This document shows, one piece after another, positions 1-10,267 of a stretch of DNA of 64,000 nt. The notes under the pieces were generated by a model. The model saw nothing but the letters and a program-made list of their open reading frames with translations, did no database searches and was not told the DNA's origin. The stretch is from Fragilariopsis cylindrus CCMP1102 (taxonomy: Eukaryota > Bacillariophyta > Bacillariophyceae > Bacillariales > Bacillariaceae). The DNA is taken from assembly GCA_900095095.1 (NCBI GenBank), contig FMBT01000294.1, positions 681,784 to 745,783 on the forward strand, given 5' to 3'. The position numbers and the translations under genes were made by a program. Position 1 is the stretch's first letter. The number at the start of each line of letters is the position of its first letter.

Positions 1-259
1 AAATATTCCATAAGATTCCACTATTAAGATCGTCTCCAACGACCAAATATAGACAAATAGGAGTCAACGCATCAAGATAACAAATGAAAAATTAAACGTG
101 TATCGTAATGAACACAAAAGATGATTTTAACCCAAAACACTAACAACTACCGTGTTAAAAGCAATTCATAAAAAGCAAATCAACAAGAAATATATCACTT
201 TTTGCTAAATTTCAACCACTTTACACTTGTGCTAACGAATACAACGAAGTAGGTTCACG

Positions 260-1594
260 ATGAAAACAAAGTTTTCTGACAATGCTAAATACAACCATAA
301 GTATAAAGGACTACGACCATTCACCCACGGAAGGAAAGGATGGAAGGAGGACGCTACTACGGAGAAAATTAAGTATGAAAATGCAGTAGGAGGAGTATTA
401 TTTGATGAAAAATTATTAGTTTTAGAAGGAAATGAGTTGCCAGAACTCTTCGTAATCTGGAAGATTGCATTCATGAATCGTATTTATAATCATCCATCAT
501 TAGAATGGGATTCGAAGATAAAGATCTTAACTCGCATATGTCGTAATGAGGCACTCGCAGTAGTCAACAACACATTAACAAAATGTCGAGACAATGATAC
601 GATCTATTTCGAAAAGATTATAATTAAAAAGAAGGTTCATGAATTAGATGAAGACAATGGTGATTTCGAAGTCTATTTAGAATCTGATGAGTACAAGGAA
701 GATATCGTTGTAGAGATCTTATATCATTTATCATTAAAGGTTTTTGGTAGCGATCATGCAGGGAAGAGTGCATATATCCAACTTCGTCGAACAATCCACC
801 AGTTCAAAGTGGATTTAAACTTCGGGATTAGGACATGGGCTGAGCGTATGGAAGACTTCCAAAGTTATCTACCACACTGTCCATGGGACGCTGGTGAACG
901 ACGTAACGAAGTACCTAAGCCGTTCTCGGAGTACGAGATGAGGGAAATATTGGAGCACAACTTGTTATTTGAACAACTCATGGAGTTGTATAATATGGAT
1001 TGGTCAATTCAAGATCAACCATACAAGGAAACAATCACCAAGTTGGAAGGATTGGAAGCTTCTATTATTAAAGAGAAGAACATGCAGAAGCGCATCGCGG
1101 CTTTGGAGGGCAACGACGGGAACAACTCGTCAACGAAGAAACGCAAAGCTTATAATAACGCTAATGGTGGAGGAGAAAGCAATGACAACAAGAAGAAAAA
1201 TTCAAATAGTGGTCAATGCCCACACTGCAAGAAGCGTCATCGGGGAGAGTGTCATTTTAAGCCTAAGGGAAATAACGACAATACTTCTACGAGTGGAAAC
1301 GTCAAGTTCAACAAACCCCAACGTCAATATATCAACCAACTGGTGGAAGCAGCAGTTAAGAAGACAAAAGGGGATTCAATGGATGAATCTGACAGCGACG
1401 AGGAGTGGTCGAAAGGAATGACTCAAGGAGAACATATGTATGTATTAAGTGCAGCTCAAGCTGAACAACAAACAGATGACGCTGATATTGAGATCGACGA
1501 CGACGACTTGAAGCAATATAGAAAACGATTCAAAGCAACAAAGAAGAAGATTAAAAGAGACTTCAGGCTGGGAATCAAAAGCAAATGGACATGA
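260..1594 (+). CDS. Ty3/gypsy Gag polyprotein
   Basis: Structural Gag protein (444 aa) that would form the virus-like particle and bind element RNA. The N-terminal two thirds is a helical capsid-like region; near residues 320-335 there is a zinc-knuckle variant, C-X2-C-X3-H-X3-C (CPHCKKRHRGEC), preceded by a Lys/Asn-rich basic stretch and followed by an acidic Asp-rich C-terminus. It ends at a TGA at 1592-1594. The pol frame continues in the same reading frame straight after this stop, with no other stop before the protease. The family assignment rests on position ahead of pol and on the zinc knuckle; Gag itself diverges quickly. Confidence 0.85.
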   Translation: MKTKFSDNAKYNHKYKGLRPFTHGRKGWKEDATTEKIKYENAVGGVLFDEKLLVLEGNELPELFVIWKIAFMNRIYNHPSLEWDSKIKILTRICRNEALAVVNNTLTKCRDNDTIYFEKIIIKKKVHELDEDNGDFEVYLESDEYKEDIVVEILYHLSLKVFGSDHAGKSAYIQLRRTIHQFKVDLNFGIRTWAERMEDFQSYLPHCPWDAGERRNEVPKPFSEYEMREILEHNLLFEQLMELYNMDWSIQDQPYKETITKLEGLEASIIKEKNMQKRIAALEGNDGNNSSTKKRKAYNNANGGGESNDNKKKNSNSGQCPHCKKRHRGECHFKPKGNNDNTSTSGNVKFNKPQRQYINQLVEAAVKKTKGDSMDESDSDEEWSKGMTQGEHMYVLSAAQAEQQTDDADIEIDDDDLKQYRKRFKATKKKIKRDFRLGIKSKWT

Positions 1595-1642
1595 AATGGA
1601 CAGGCACATGGTAATGAACAACGTAGAAACCGAAGGAAAGTC

Positions 1643-4600
1643 ATGAGACAGTGGCGCCCTCCGGAATTACGAGTTAACAACAATGGTAAAACAATTATTA
1701 TTAATAACAGATATTCAGAAACATGTGTCCAAGTCATCGATAGCAATGGAAAAGGTAGTATGCTAAGAGCACTACTGGATTCAGGCTGTTCGAAATCCAT
1801 AATATTAAAACAATTTACAGAAAAGAACCGACGTATCAAGCTAATAGGCAGAGATCGGGTGGAATACGCAACCTATGGTGGCAAATTCCACTCCAAGTCG
1901 TCAGCAAGCGTAGGGTTCAAACTGATTGAATTTGAAAACAAACAACAAATTGATTATAAGTTTCAAGTAGACGAGTTACAATCGTCACATGAAGCAAGAT
2001 ATGATATGATCATTGGATCAGATCTATTAAATGAATTAGGTATTAACATTAGATATGACAACAACGTTATGGAATATGATGGTGATACAATTCCAATGAA
2101 GAACTTAGGGGAACTTCAAGACGACTGTGCATGTGCAATGATCTACAATCTACACACAGACAGCCCGATCTTGAAGGAGCACGAGGAGCGACAATCAGCA
2201 ATCCTTGATGCCAATTACTCCAAGGTCGACATCGACATCATGGTTGATGAACTTGATATTGAAGAATCGAGTAAAGCAAAGTTGAAACTGACATTAAATA
2301 AGTTTCCAACATTGTTTGGAGGAGGATTGGGGCGACTCAATATACCACCAGTTTCTATTGAATTGAAGAAGGATGCGAAACCATTTCAAGGAAGGTATTA
2401 CAACATTCCGAAAGCATTCGAACAATCAACTAGAAAAGAAATTGATAGGATGTGTGACATCGACGTGTTACGCAAACTAACTTACGATGATGATTCGCCA
2501 TGGGCAGCACCATCGTTTGCTCAAATTAAGAAGACTGGTGATGTGAGGATATTAACGGACTTCCGCAAGATGAACCTTGCTATTGAAAGGAAGCCATTTC
2601 CACTACCACGAATCGGAGAGTCAATTCAAAAGATCGAAAAGTTCAAGTCAGCTACAGCACTTGATCTGTCACAGGGATATTATTCGATCCCTATTGACGA
2701 GGAAACTCAAAAGATCTGCACTACGGTCCTACCGTGGGGCAAGTACGCATATAAACGATTAGCTATGGGAATAGCATGTGCACCGGACATCTTTCAATCC
2801 ATAATGATGGAGATATTAGGTGATCTGGATTATGTATTAGTTTATATCGACGATATTTTAATTATTCAACGCGAAAATGAAACTGAACAAGACCATTTAG
2901 ACAAGGTTGAAACAGTACTGCACCGATTACAATCAAAGGGGTTCCGTGCGAACCTGAGGAAGTCATTCTTCATGCAGAAAGAAGTTGAGTATTTAGGGTG
3001 GTTATTAACAACAAAAGGATTAGAACCACAACCAAAGAAAATCGAAGCAATGAAACGTATCAAAGCACCGAAGAACACTAAACAATTAAAGATGTTCCTA
3101 GGTATGGTTAACTTTTATCGCGATCTATGGCCAAAGAGGTCAGAAACATTAGCTCCATTAAACAAAATAGCATCAAAAACTGGTAAACTAAATTGGAAAT
3201 GGACTAATGAACATCAAAAGGCATTCGAGAAGGCGAAGGACATGCTATCCAAGGAAGCAAGACTATCGTATCCGGATTTTTCAAAGCCATTTGATCTCTA
3301 TACCGACGCAAGTGATCTCCAACTAGGAGCAACACTCGTACAGGAGGGAAAACCGTTGGGGTTCTACACTAGAAAACTTAATTCTGCGCAGATGAACTAC
3401 ACTGTGGGAGAAAAGGAGTTACTGGGTATCGTGGAAGGCCTCAAAGCATTCGATGGAGTAGTCCGTGGAATGGACGTAACAGTACACACTGACCATCTTA
3501 ATCTATTATATCAAAACATGCCATCACAAAGAATGGTTCGTTGGAGACTTATGTTAGAAGAGTTCAATCCTACGATTAAACATGTGGCTGGTAAAGATAA
3601 TGATGCAGCAGATGCGCTGTCACGATTAGAAATGAAAGAAAAACCATATGATACTATCACATGGGAGAAACAAAACAAACCACTACATTATGTCAATGAT
3701 AAACAAATGAAAGAAATGTGTTATGTTATGTCAAACTGTCAGTTCGAATCGAACGTTGACGACGAATATATGTATCCACTAGCAGCAGAACGAGAGTTCG
3801 CTGACAAACAATATCCATTAGATGTAACATTATTTAAAACAAACCAAGATGCTGATACTAAGTTACAAACTAAAGTACAAGCAAATCAAAAATGGAACAA
3901 TCAAAGATTTACAACTAAGGAAATTGAAGGAGTGGAATTAATACATGATAATGGTAAGATATTAGTACCAGAACAATTATGGGAACGCGTCTTAGATTGG
4001 TATCACCTATTACTTGTACATCCTGGAGAAAAACGGATGGAGTCTACAATTAGATTGGTATACACATGGCCAGGAATGCGAACACAAGTCAAACAACGCT
4101 GTAAAACCTGTCATGAATGCCAAATGAGTAAAAAGGGTGGTATTAAGAAATATGGACTTCTTCAAGAAAAGAAAGGAGAAGTTATAAAATGGAGTAGAGT
4201 AAATGTTGATTTATGGGGACCGAAAAGTGTGGACAATGGCGAATATACGTATCAAGTTCATGTTATGACAATGGTTGACCCGGTAACCGGATGGTTTGAA
4301 TTAGCACCATTATATGGAGCTCCAACTGCTTTTAGAGCACAACAACTACTTGATAATACGTGGTTAGCAAGGTATCCAAGACCAAGAGAAATTGGTTTCG
4401 ATAATGGAGGCGAATTCATGGCTGAATTCAAAGATTTATGTAACAATATGGGTTTAAAACAAAAACCAAGTCTTGCATGGAATCCACAGTCAAACGCCAT
4501 CCTTGAACGAATACACCAAGTATTAGCTGATTGCATCCGTTCATTCAATTTGGAGGAGAAGGTATTCAACGAACAGGACGACGATCCGTTTGAAGAGTAT

Positions 4601-5020
4601 CTAACTGCAGCAGCATTCTCAATTCGAGCTGCGTTCCATCAGACACATGGTCACTCTCCTGCACAAATGGTGTTTGGAAGAGATATGTTCATGCCTGTAA
4701 GCGCAGATATCGATTGGGAACAGATAAAAATAAGAAAACAACAAAGGATTCGTAAAAGCAATGTGAGAGAAAACTCCAAACGAATACCACATAAGTATAA
4801 GAAGGGTGACCTAGTTACTTTAGAGAAAACTGGAATCATCCGTACACTAACGTTACCACGGCAAGGTCCTTATAAAGTTATAAAGCACCATGAAAATGGG
4901 TCTATCACTATTGAAAAGGAACCATTTGTTACTGTAAGAGTAAACATCCGCAGAGTACGTCCGTACTATACGAAAGTAAACAACAATAACACAGATGAAA
5001 GTGAAACAACAGGTGAATAA
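1643..5020 (+). CDS. Ty3/gypsy Pol polyprotein (PR-RT-RNaseH-IN)
   Basis: Enzymatic polyprotein, 1,125 aa from the first ATG; the frame is open from 1595, directly after the gag stop. Domains in order: aspartic protease with DSG at residues 46-48; reverse transcriptase with the YIDD catalytic motif near residue 401 (DNA about 2843-2854); RNase H with LYTDAS near 552; integrase with a His-His-Cys-Cys zinc-binding region (about 786-828), catalytic Asp in NVDLWG, Asp in GFDNGG and Glu in NAILER; then a C-terminal GPY/F-type module (GPYKVI, about 1075). Integrase after RNase H is the Ty3/gypsy order. All catalytic residues seen are intact. Translation from its own ATG at 1643, or by passage through the gag TGA, cannot be decided from sequence. 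Confidence 0.93.
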   Translation: MRQWRPPELRVNNNGKTIIINNRYSETCVQVIDSNGKGSMLRALLDSGCSKSIILKQFTEKNRRIKLIGRDRVEYATYGGKFHSKSSASVGFKLIEFENKQQIDYKFQVDELQSSHEARYDMIIGSDLLNELGINIRYDNNVMEYDGDTIPMKNLGELQDDCACAMIYNLHTDSPILKEHEERQSAILDANYSKVDIDIMVDELDIEESSKAKLKLTLNKFPTLFGGGLGRLNIPPVSIELKKDAKPFQGRYYNIPKAFEQSTRKEIDRMCDIDVLRKLTYDDDSPWAAPSFAQIKKTGDVRILTDFRKMNLAIERKPFPLPRIGESIQKIEKFKSATALDLSQGYYSIPIDEETQKICTTVLPWGKYAYKRLAMGIACAPDIFQSIMMEILGDLDYVLVYIDDILIIQRENETEQDHLDKVETVLHRLQSKGFRANLRKSFFMQKEVEYLGWLLTTKGLEPQPKKIEAMKRIKAPKNTKQLKMFLGMVNFYRDLWPKRSETLAPLNKIASKTGKLNWKWTNEHQKAFEKAKDMLSKEARLSYPDFSKPFDLYTDASDLQLGATLVQEGKPLGFYTRKLNSAQMNYTVGEKELLGIVEGLKAFDGVVRGMDVTVHTDHLNLLYQNMPSQRMVRWRLMLEEFNPTIKHVAGKDNDAADALSRLEMKEKPYDTITWEKQNKPLHYVNDKQMKEMCYVMSNCQFESNVDDEYMYPLAAEREFADKQYPLDVTLFKTNQDADTKLQTKVQANQKWNNQRFTTKEIEGVELIHDNGKILVPEQLWERVLDWYHLLLVHPGEKRMESTIRLVYTWPGMRTQVKQRCKTCHECQMSKKGGIKKYGLLQEKKGEVIKWSRVNVDLWGPKSVDNGEYTYQVHVMTMVDPVTGWFELAPLYGAPTAFRAQQLLDNTWLARYPRPREIGFDNGGEFMAEFKDLCNNMGLKQKPSLAWNPQSNAILERIHQVLADCIRSFNLEEKVFNEQDDDPFEEYLTAAAFSIRAAFHQTHGHSPAQMVFGRDMFMPVSADIDWEQIKIRKQQRIRKSNVRENSKRIPHKYKKGDLVTLEKTGIIRTLTLPRQGPYKVIKHHENGSITIEKEPFVTVRVNIRRVRPYYTKVNNNNTDESETTGE

Positions 5021-5151
5021 CATCCAACAACTGAAACAGTGGTTGAGGTGACTAACATCGTATTTCCAACACATCATAAGATAACAAATAATATAGCTTA
5101 AATAGAATAGCACCCATGGAGGCGTATGCCGTGCACTGGGACTGATTCAGT

Positions 5152-5183
5152 CTTTAGTCATGAGTCACAACTCATGATTAAAG
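5152..5183. repeat. Hairpin downstream of gypsy pol
   Basis: Two 14-bp arms (5152-5165 and 5170-5183) pair with one mismatch around a CACA loop; core arm TCATGAGT/ACTCATGA. A second small palindrome, GACTGA-T-TCAGTC, lies just upstream at 5141-5153. They sit about 130 bp after the pol stop, in the untranslated region or 3' LTR of the element. They could be an RNA structure of the element; a role in 3'-end formation is only a guess. Confidence 0.6.
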
Positions 5184-6518
5184 GGATCACGAGTAACTAC
5201 TAGTGGCAATAAGCATTACAAGCTAATAAGCTCACAATTACATTCTATTGCAATACCAAGTCCTATCTATCTGTCCTACAGTAGTAGTCTAGAAGTAGGC
5301 ATGGCAGAATACATGGACGTTGGTTTGATCCTTCCATGCGTCGAATTTATACTGTTTTGCACTATTATTTTTATTATTATCAGCTTCCAAAGATTTTCAT
5401 CTTATTTTTGAAAATTTCTTCTGCAAATTAACAGGTGTTATTAACACACGTAAAATACTGCAAAATACGCTATAGCATGAAAGCTGTTAAATATTCTCCT
5501 GGATTGGTTTGTATTGGTGCAACCTCTTTTTTTTGAGCCCTTCACTGATATACCAAAATAGTGGTTGTGATCCTTTGAGTGCTCAATATTGTGCAAGGAA
5601 GTGCTAGCTAATAATGATTATTCTTATATCTCCATTTGTGCTTTTGCAATGGTAACAAGAGTTAGATTACCAGAATGGTGACCAAGAGAGGCCCTCACAC
5701 ATTGGTTACTTTGATTTATGTTGCTTTTCTGATTTAGTAGCTTGTTGCGTGTCTTCCCCAACTAACTTAGAACAATACCGGTTGGGCAGTTGCAAAGATT
5801 TGGTGGCTAGATTTGCTGGTCTAGTATCTTCTACCTGTTTGAAGGACTGCAGTAATATTGTTATAAGCTGGTGAGACAACACATACTAATAAACTAGATC
5901 ACATGAAAGCTGTTAACTTTAGCATATTGTTCAGCACAAAAAATATGGTTCTCACCAAAAGATTCATGCCTTAAAACAACACAAACTTTTGTATTTCTTT
6001 TTATATTCCTTGTTTCTTGACTCACAGCAACACACTGTTCTAGTTCTTGTTTATTTATATGAGCATTTGGAGGTATCATGGCTTTATCAATCTTTTGTTT
6101 AGGATGTAAGTATTTCAATAGAATGCTGCAACAAGCACCATCACCCTGTTGCTTTTTTTGTTTTTGTTGGGGTCGCATGATAGGATAATAATTTTAGATC
6201 TGTCCACACCATACTAGTAGTACTGTATGGCCCAAAGATGCAAAACCAACAACAAAGTTATCATAGATTGTGATTGGGAGACGAATGGACATGGGAAGGA
6301 GATGTTATATTCAAATATTGGTTCAAAAGTATTGCCAGTATTGGAAAGTTGGCGAGTGCTATCTGTTCCAAACGTTTTTGAAATTTTCAAATTATGGCTA
6401 ATTTGCGAGTGCGTATTGTGTATTAGGACGTTGACACCAATCAATCATACTTTTATTTAGAAACATTCACCTAAAATGAAATATAAAATAACAGCCATTA
6501 CAACTCAATTACAAAGCA
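5184..6518. other. No supported gene; weak relic ORF on the minus strand
   Basis: This AT-rich stretch between the gypsy element and the eIF3j promoter holds no gene I recognise. A minus-strand ORF of 94 aa (5894-6178) has a fairly normal amino-acid mix, including PPNAHINKQELEQC and VCVVLRHESF, and might be a fragment of a transposon protein, but it has no partner exons and no motif I can name. Confidence 0.4.
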
Positions 6519-6656
6519 ATTGAATTCAATTAGAATGTAATTGCTGATGATAGCATGATAGGTATGTATCTAAGGAAGGAAGTCATTGAATTCAATTAGC
6601 ATTATCTCAAAGTTTTATTCTTCTCCTACTCGATCCGCAAGATCATTGAATTCAAT
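6519..6656. promoter_or_regulatory. Three perfect 12-bp palindromes upstream of eIF3j
   Basis: The perfect palindrome ATTGAATTCAAT occurs at 6519-6530, 6585-6596 and 6645-6656, spaced 66 and 60 bp, within 420 bp upstream of the eIF3j start codon. The sequence between copies is not repeated, so this is not a tandem duplication. A dimeric DNA-binding protein would fit; the factor is unknown. Confidence 0.5.
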
Positions 6657-6931
6657 GGAGCCGCTATTAGAGTAGCTAGAGTAAGAGTGTCTCACGATAG
6701 AATACGGAATATGGAATCCTACTTACAGTATTTTACGTAACAAAAATGTTGCGCGTGCAAACCCATTGTTTTTTCTTTTCTTTCTTCTCCTCCCTCCTTA
6801 TTCTTCACTCTCGCTAATAGTACTACTAGCACACAACACAACAACCTCGAGTTAGTAACCTTTCATTGCAATTCCATTTATATACTACTAATACATATAT
6901 AACAACAAACAGGAATAAAGATACAAACAAA

Positions 6932-7908
6932 ATGGCAGACAACTGGGACGACAGCGACGATGATGATTGGGATGTAGACGACGATGCCCTTGATGCCAAA
7001 CTTGGTTTGAACAAAAAAAGCGACGAAGCTGCTCCAGTCCACAACTTCGACGACGAAGAAGATTTAGCATTACACGAAAAGGCCGAACAGGATCGACTGG
7101 CCAATATTGACCTCAAAAAGAAGGGATCGGCATTACAAGCCAAGAAGCAAGCAGAAAAGGACCGTTCTGATGATTTAGAAATCGCCCGCAAGGCCCTGGA
7201 ACTAGAAGCCGAGTTAGAAGCCAACATGACGATCGACGAACGCAAAGTAATGGAAAGAAAAAGACAAGAAGAAGCTGAATTGGAAATGATGGGCGATGTA
7301 TTCGGAGGAGGAGGTGTTGATGGGGGTGTGGGTGCAAAGGGAGCACAGAAAGCTGGAGACAAGGTAATTCTGAAAGATATGAAAGACCATATGAAGCACG
7401 CTAGAAAAGTTGCAGATGCCATGAAGGTACGTAAAAGAGTTGTTGTCGCGTGTTATGTATACACTATAATATTATGACACCACGAAACACATTATTAGAG
7501 CAACTTTGGTAGGTTCGTTTCTTCATTTTTATTCACAAATTTGATGTATTTCTTTCGCACATCTTGAACATACGGTACATTTTGAACTTTTAATTAATAT
7601 TTATATCAAAATAGGACCACGGTAAGATTCATCTTGCTGCCATCTTCATCAATGAAGTTATCCAACAAAGTAAAGACGTATTAGACGACGCAGCAATTAG
7701 TGAGATTATTAAATCCTGTAACGTTATTAAAAACGAAAAGGTCCAAGCATCGAAACGAAAAGTCAAGGGACAAGCAGGAAAATCGAAGAAACAAGAAAAG
7801 ATAGAGAAGGCTAAGGCCAAGAAAATTCAAGATGATTTATTTGGAGATTCCAACCAATACGATGACTATGACCAGTATGGAGAAAACTACGAAGATGCAT
7901 TTTTCTAA
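6932..7908 (+). CDS. Translation initiation factor eIF3 subunit j (two exons)
   Basis: eIF3j binds the 40S decoding centre and helps place mRNA and release subunits. Two exons, 6932-7426 and 7615-7908, join in phase 0 (donor GTACGT, acceptor TAG) to give 262 aa. The start ATG gives the typical MADNWDDSDDDDWD acidic beginning; a central Lys/Glu-rich coiled-coil region follows; exon 2 encodes the conserved ending with IHLAAIFINEVI and a basic stretch followed by an acidic, Tyr-rich tail (DDYDQYGENYEDAFF), like the YDDYDDFM-type ends of the family. The length matches the family (about 240-270 aa). The 188-bp intron contains stop codons in frame, so splicing is needed. Confidence 0.93.
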
Positions 7909-8359
7909 GAACACAAACTTGAATTTATTTGTACTTCAAGTAATTGTTTACATTCAACCATTTGGTTCTCGATTCTCGGTTCTGACATAATGTTATTATA
8001 TTGCACTAGTTACGTACGGTCGATGTTATGACTTTCGATTTTAATAATTGTCTTTTATTTATGGTTATGATTTTCATAACGAGACTACTAGTAGTACTTG
8101 TGAAAATAAAAATATAGCTGTGTCGAAGTGTAGCAAAATCCCAATAGTAACCGTCGATCCCTATTAATAATGCGTGTTGTTTGAATTAATTGCATGCATG
8201 GCATAAATAAATAATAGAGAAAGAACGAATATTAACTAAAGTAGATGTTGCGGACGATTAGGATTGCCGGTATTCAATGCATTCTATCTCCGATCTATAC
8301 TGTGCGTTTTTTATCAGAAGGTATAATTATTTTTATTGATTTCTAGTAGCTAGTCAACA
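7909..8359. other. Tail-to-tail intergenic region
   Basis: AT-rich 3' flanks of the convergent eIF3j and cysteine-synthase-like genes. No further feature seen. Confidence 0.7.
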
Positions 8360-9871
8360 TCAGTTTTGTATCGACTGCAAACATTCCGGTATACAATCCG
8401 TCCCGGGCCATTGCAACCCCCATTTTTTAATAAATGTTGGATCCCAAAAGCGAGTAGCATGTCGCTGCCCTCCGTCACAAATAATTGTTGCGACTGATGA
8501 ACCTTCCGGTAATGATAGAGCTGTCCGTATTGCACCAACTACATTCATCGCCGACGAGGAACCAATCCATAACCCTTCGATGTGTAATATCCAATGAGCC
8601 ATATCCACCGCCTCTTGATCTGTCACTCGAATTGCACTGTCGATACAGTCAAATCCAGAGGAAAAGTTTCGTGTGACTCGATCTAAACCTATTCCTTCCG
8701 CGATTGTATCGTACCTGTGTTTTCTTAGAGATCGTTCCCGTTGTTCAACCGCATAAGCCACTCCATGTTCAACCTTATTATACAAGACACTTCCTGGAGG
8801 CTCTACTAATACAATTTTTATTCTAACGTTGTCATCATTATTATCGTCGAAGTAATAAAGTCCAATAATTCGGAGTAAGTTATGTAAATGATTGCGATAA
8901 TTATTTTTCTGCCGATTCTGCTTCTTTTTCTCCTTTAAAAATGAAGCCATTCCTGATATGGTGCCTCCGGTACCACTAGACATACAAAAAGCATCCAGGC
9001 GACGCCCATCAAGCTGTTTCCACAATTCAGGTCCTGTTTGACGATAATGGATATCAAAATTCGACAAATTCTCAAATTGATCGATGAAGACTGCAGAGAT
9101 ACCAAATTTTTCCCGTGCTAACAATGCCGCCTTTCGACCTAAATTCACATAATGTTTCGGATTAGAAATCGATGCTGTCGGTACTTCATAAACGATTGCG
9201 CCTAATGCTCGCAGTATTCGTTGTTTCTCGACTGCCTGATCGTCGGGCAATACGACCAAACATGCGTGCCCTCGGGAGGCACATAATGTTGCTAATGCTA
9301 TACCCGTCGATCCAGATGTTCCTTCAACGACGAGGCCACCGGTACGACTTTTTTCAATGGCCCGTAATACCATTGCTTCCAGTTCATTCTCTGTTGTCTT
9401 GGTTAGATTTGTATTTGTATTGGATGTGACTGTGACTGCCGGTAAGGATGGATGTAGAAATAGATTGTCGTCACAATTCCCGCTACTAGCCGTGGTAGCG
9501 GGGGGCAACTTTCCTTCCTTTTCAGCCATACGAATCATATTCAATGCCGGTCGATCTTTGCCGGTCCCACCCGGATTCATAGATTCCATTTTCACGTAGA
9601 TGGTTCTCCCTATCAATTTCGAAACCAGTCTTAGCTTGATTAATGGCGTCCCCCCTTCGATGAGTTGCTCGTGAGCTGTCAAAGTAGTTGACGAAATGCT
9701 ATCGATGACATCATCTTCCCCGAGTTGTTGCTCTTGATATCTACGACTACGACTACTACTACGACGACGCCATTCATGGGATATCCAAACTGCTGTTAGA
9801 CCGATACCACCGAAAATCAAACAACTGGTATTGCTGATTCTTCCTCGATCCAACTTAAAAATCGACGTCAT
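8360..9871 (-). CDS. Cysteine synthase-like PLP enzyme, Mcy1 type, membrane-anchored
   Basis: A fold-type II pyridoxal-phosphate enzyme related to O-acetylserine sulfhydrylase and cystathionine beta-synthase, 503 aa in one exon. The PLP lysine is probably K105 in NPGGTGKDRPALNM; the substrate loop GTSGSTGIALA and the phosphate-binding loop SSGTGGTISG are present. An N-terminal hydrophobic helix (about residues 14-31) followed by Arg-rich sequence looks like a membrane anchor, as in the fungal outer-mitochondrial-membrane homologue Mcy1. Two low-complexity inserts (about 133-165 and 315-335) are absent from bacterial enzymes. Whether it really makes cysteine is uncertain; Mcy1-type members have poorly defined substrates. 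The start ATG at 9871 is the one that includes the anchor. Confidence 0.88.
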   Translation of the reverse strand: MTSIFKLDRGRISNTSCLIFGGIGLTAVWISHEWRRRSSSRSRRYQEQQLGEDDVIDSISSTTLTAHEQLIEGGTPLIKLRLVSKLIGRTIYVKMESMNPGGTGKDRPALNMIRMAEKEGKLPPATTASSGNCDDNLFLHPSLPAVTVTSNTNTNLTKTTENELEAMVLRAIEKSRTGGLVVEGTSGSTGIALATLCASRGHACLVVLPDDQAVEKQRILRALGAIVYEVPTASISNPKHYVNLGRKAALLAREKFGISAVFIDQFENLSNFDIHYRQTGPELWKQLDGRRLDAFCMSSGTGGTISGMASFLKEKKKQNRQKNNYRNHLHNLLRIIGLYYFDDNNDDNVRIKIVLVEPPGSVLYNKVEHGVAYAVEQRERSLRKHRYDTIAEGIGLDRVTRNFSSGFDCIDSAIRVTDQEAVDMAHWILHIEGLWIGSSSAMNVVGAIRTALSLPEGSSVATIICDGGQRHATRFWDPTFIKKWGLQWPGTDCIPECLQSIQN

Positions 9872-10267
9872 CTACAAAGAAATATGTATATGCAGTAGAA
9901 AATGATCCTTGTATTTCTACTGACGATGATGATGATATTCGAATATTATGATTGATTACGATATAGAATTAAGAGTGTTGATGATGAATTAATTTTATTG
10001 GGCTCGAAAGCAAGCACTTTTTTTTACCGTGCTAAATCCAACCCGCGCAGTGCTGAGTCACGGAAGTATTTTCTGCTCACAAAATTGGGTCTAGCTACGT
10101 CAAAAATCAATATATCAAACCATACTCCTTTTTAGTACAAATTAGACTACCGTATGCTTGACGGTATAGGACACACTATTGTTTCTGGGACATATGTAAT
10201 GTATGATCATCAATAATTATTCTATTTTCCATGATCGTCATCCGAAATTATTTTCGTTGTTCAATCA
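9872..10267. other. Intergenic, promoter of the cysteine-synthase-like gene
   Basis: Separates the start of the minus-strand PLP enzyme from the 3' end of the minus-strand PPR-like gene. No gene seen. Confidence 0.6.

Larger units (their letters stand above)
1..5200 (+). mobile_element. Ty3/gypsy LTR retrotransposon, 5' end outside the window
   Basis: A gag frame and a pol frame (order PR-RT-RNaseH-IN) identify a Ty3/gypsy element of the diatom GyDi kind. The window opens inside it: positions 1-259 are AT-rich leader without a recognisable tRNA-iMet primer site, so the 5' LTR and the primer site are probably upstream. No LTR pair can be defined from this window, so the 3' border near 5.1-5.4 kb is a guess. 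Pol is uninterrupted over 1,125 codons, which suggests recent activity. Confidence 0.85.

Noticed and set aside
1-259. 5' LTR of the gypsy element
   Set aside because: No match to sequence after pol and no TG..CA ends or primer site could be found, so no LTR can be called.
6866-6931. Longer N-terminus for eIF3j from an upstream in-frame ATG
   Set aside because: The extra 22 residues (Thr/Asn/Tyr-rich) are untypical; the family starts at the acidic MADNWDD sequence at 6932.
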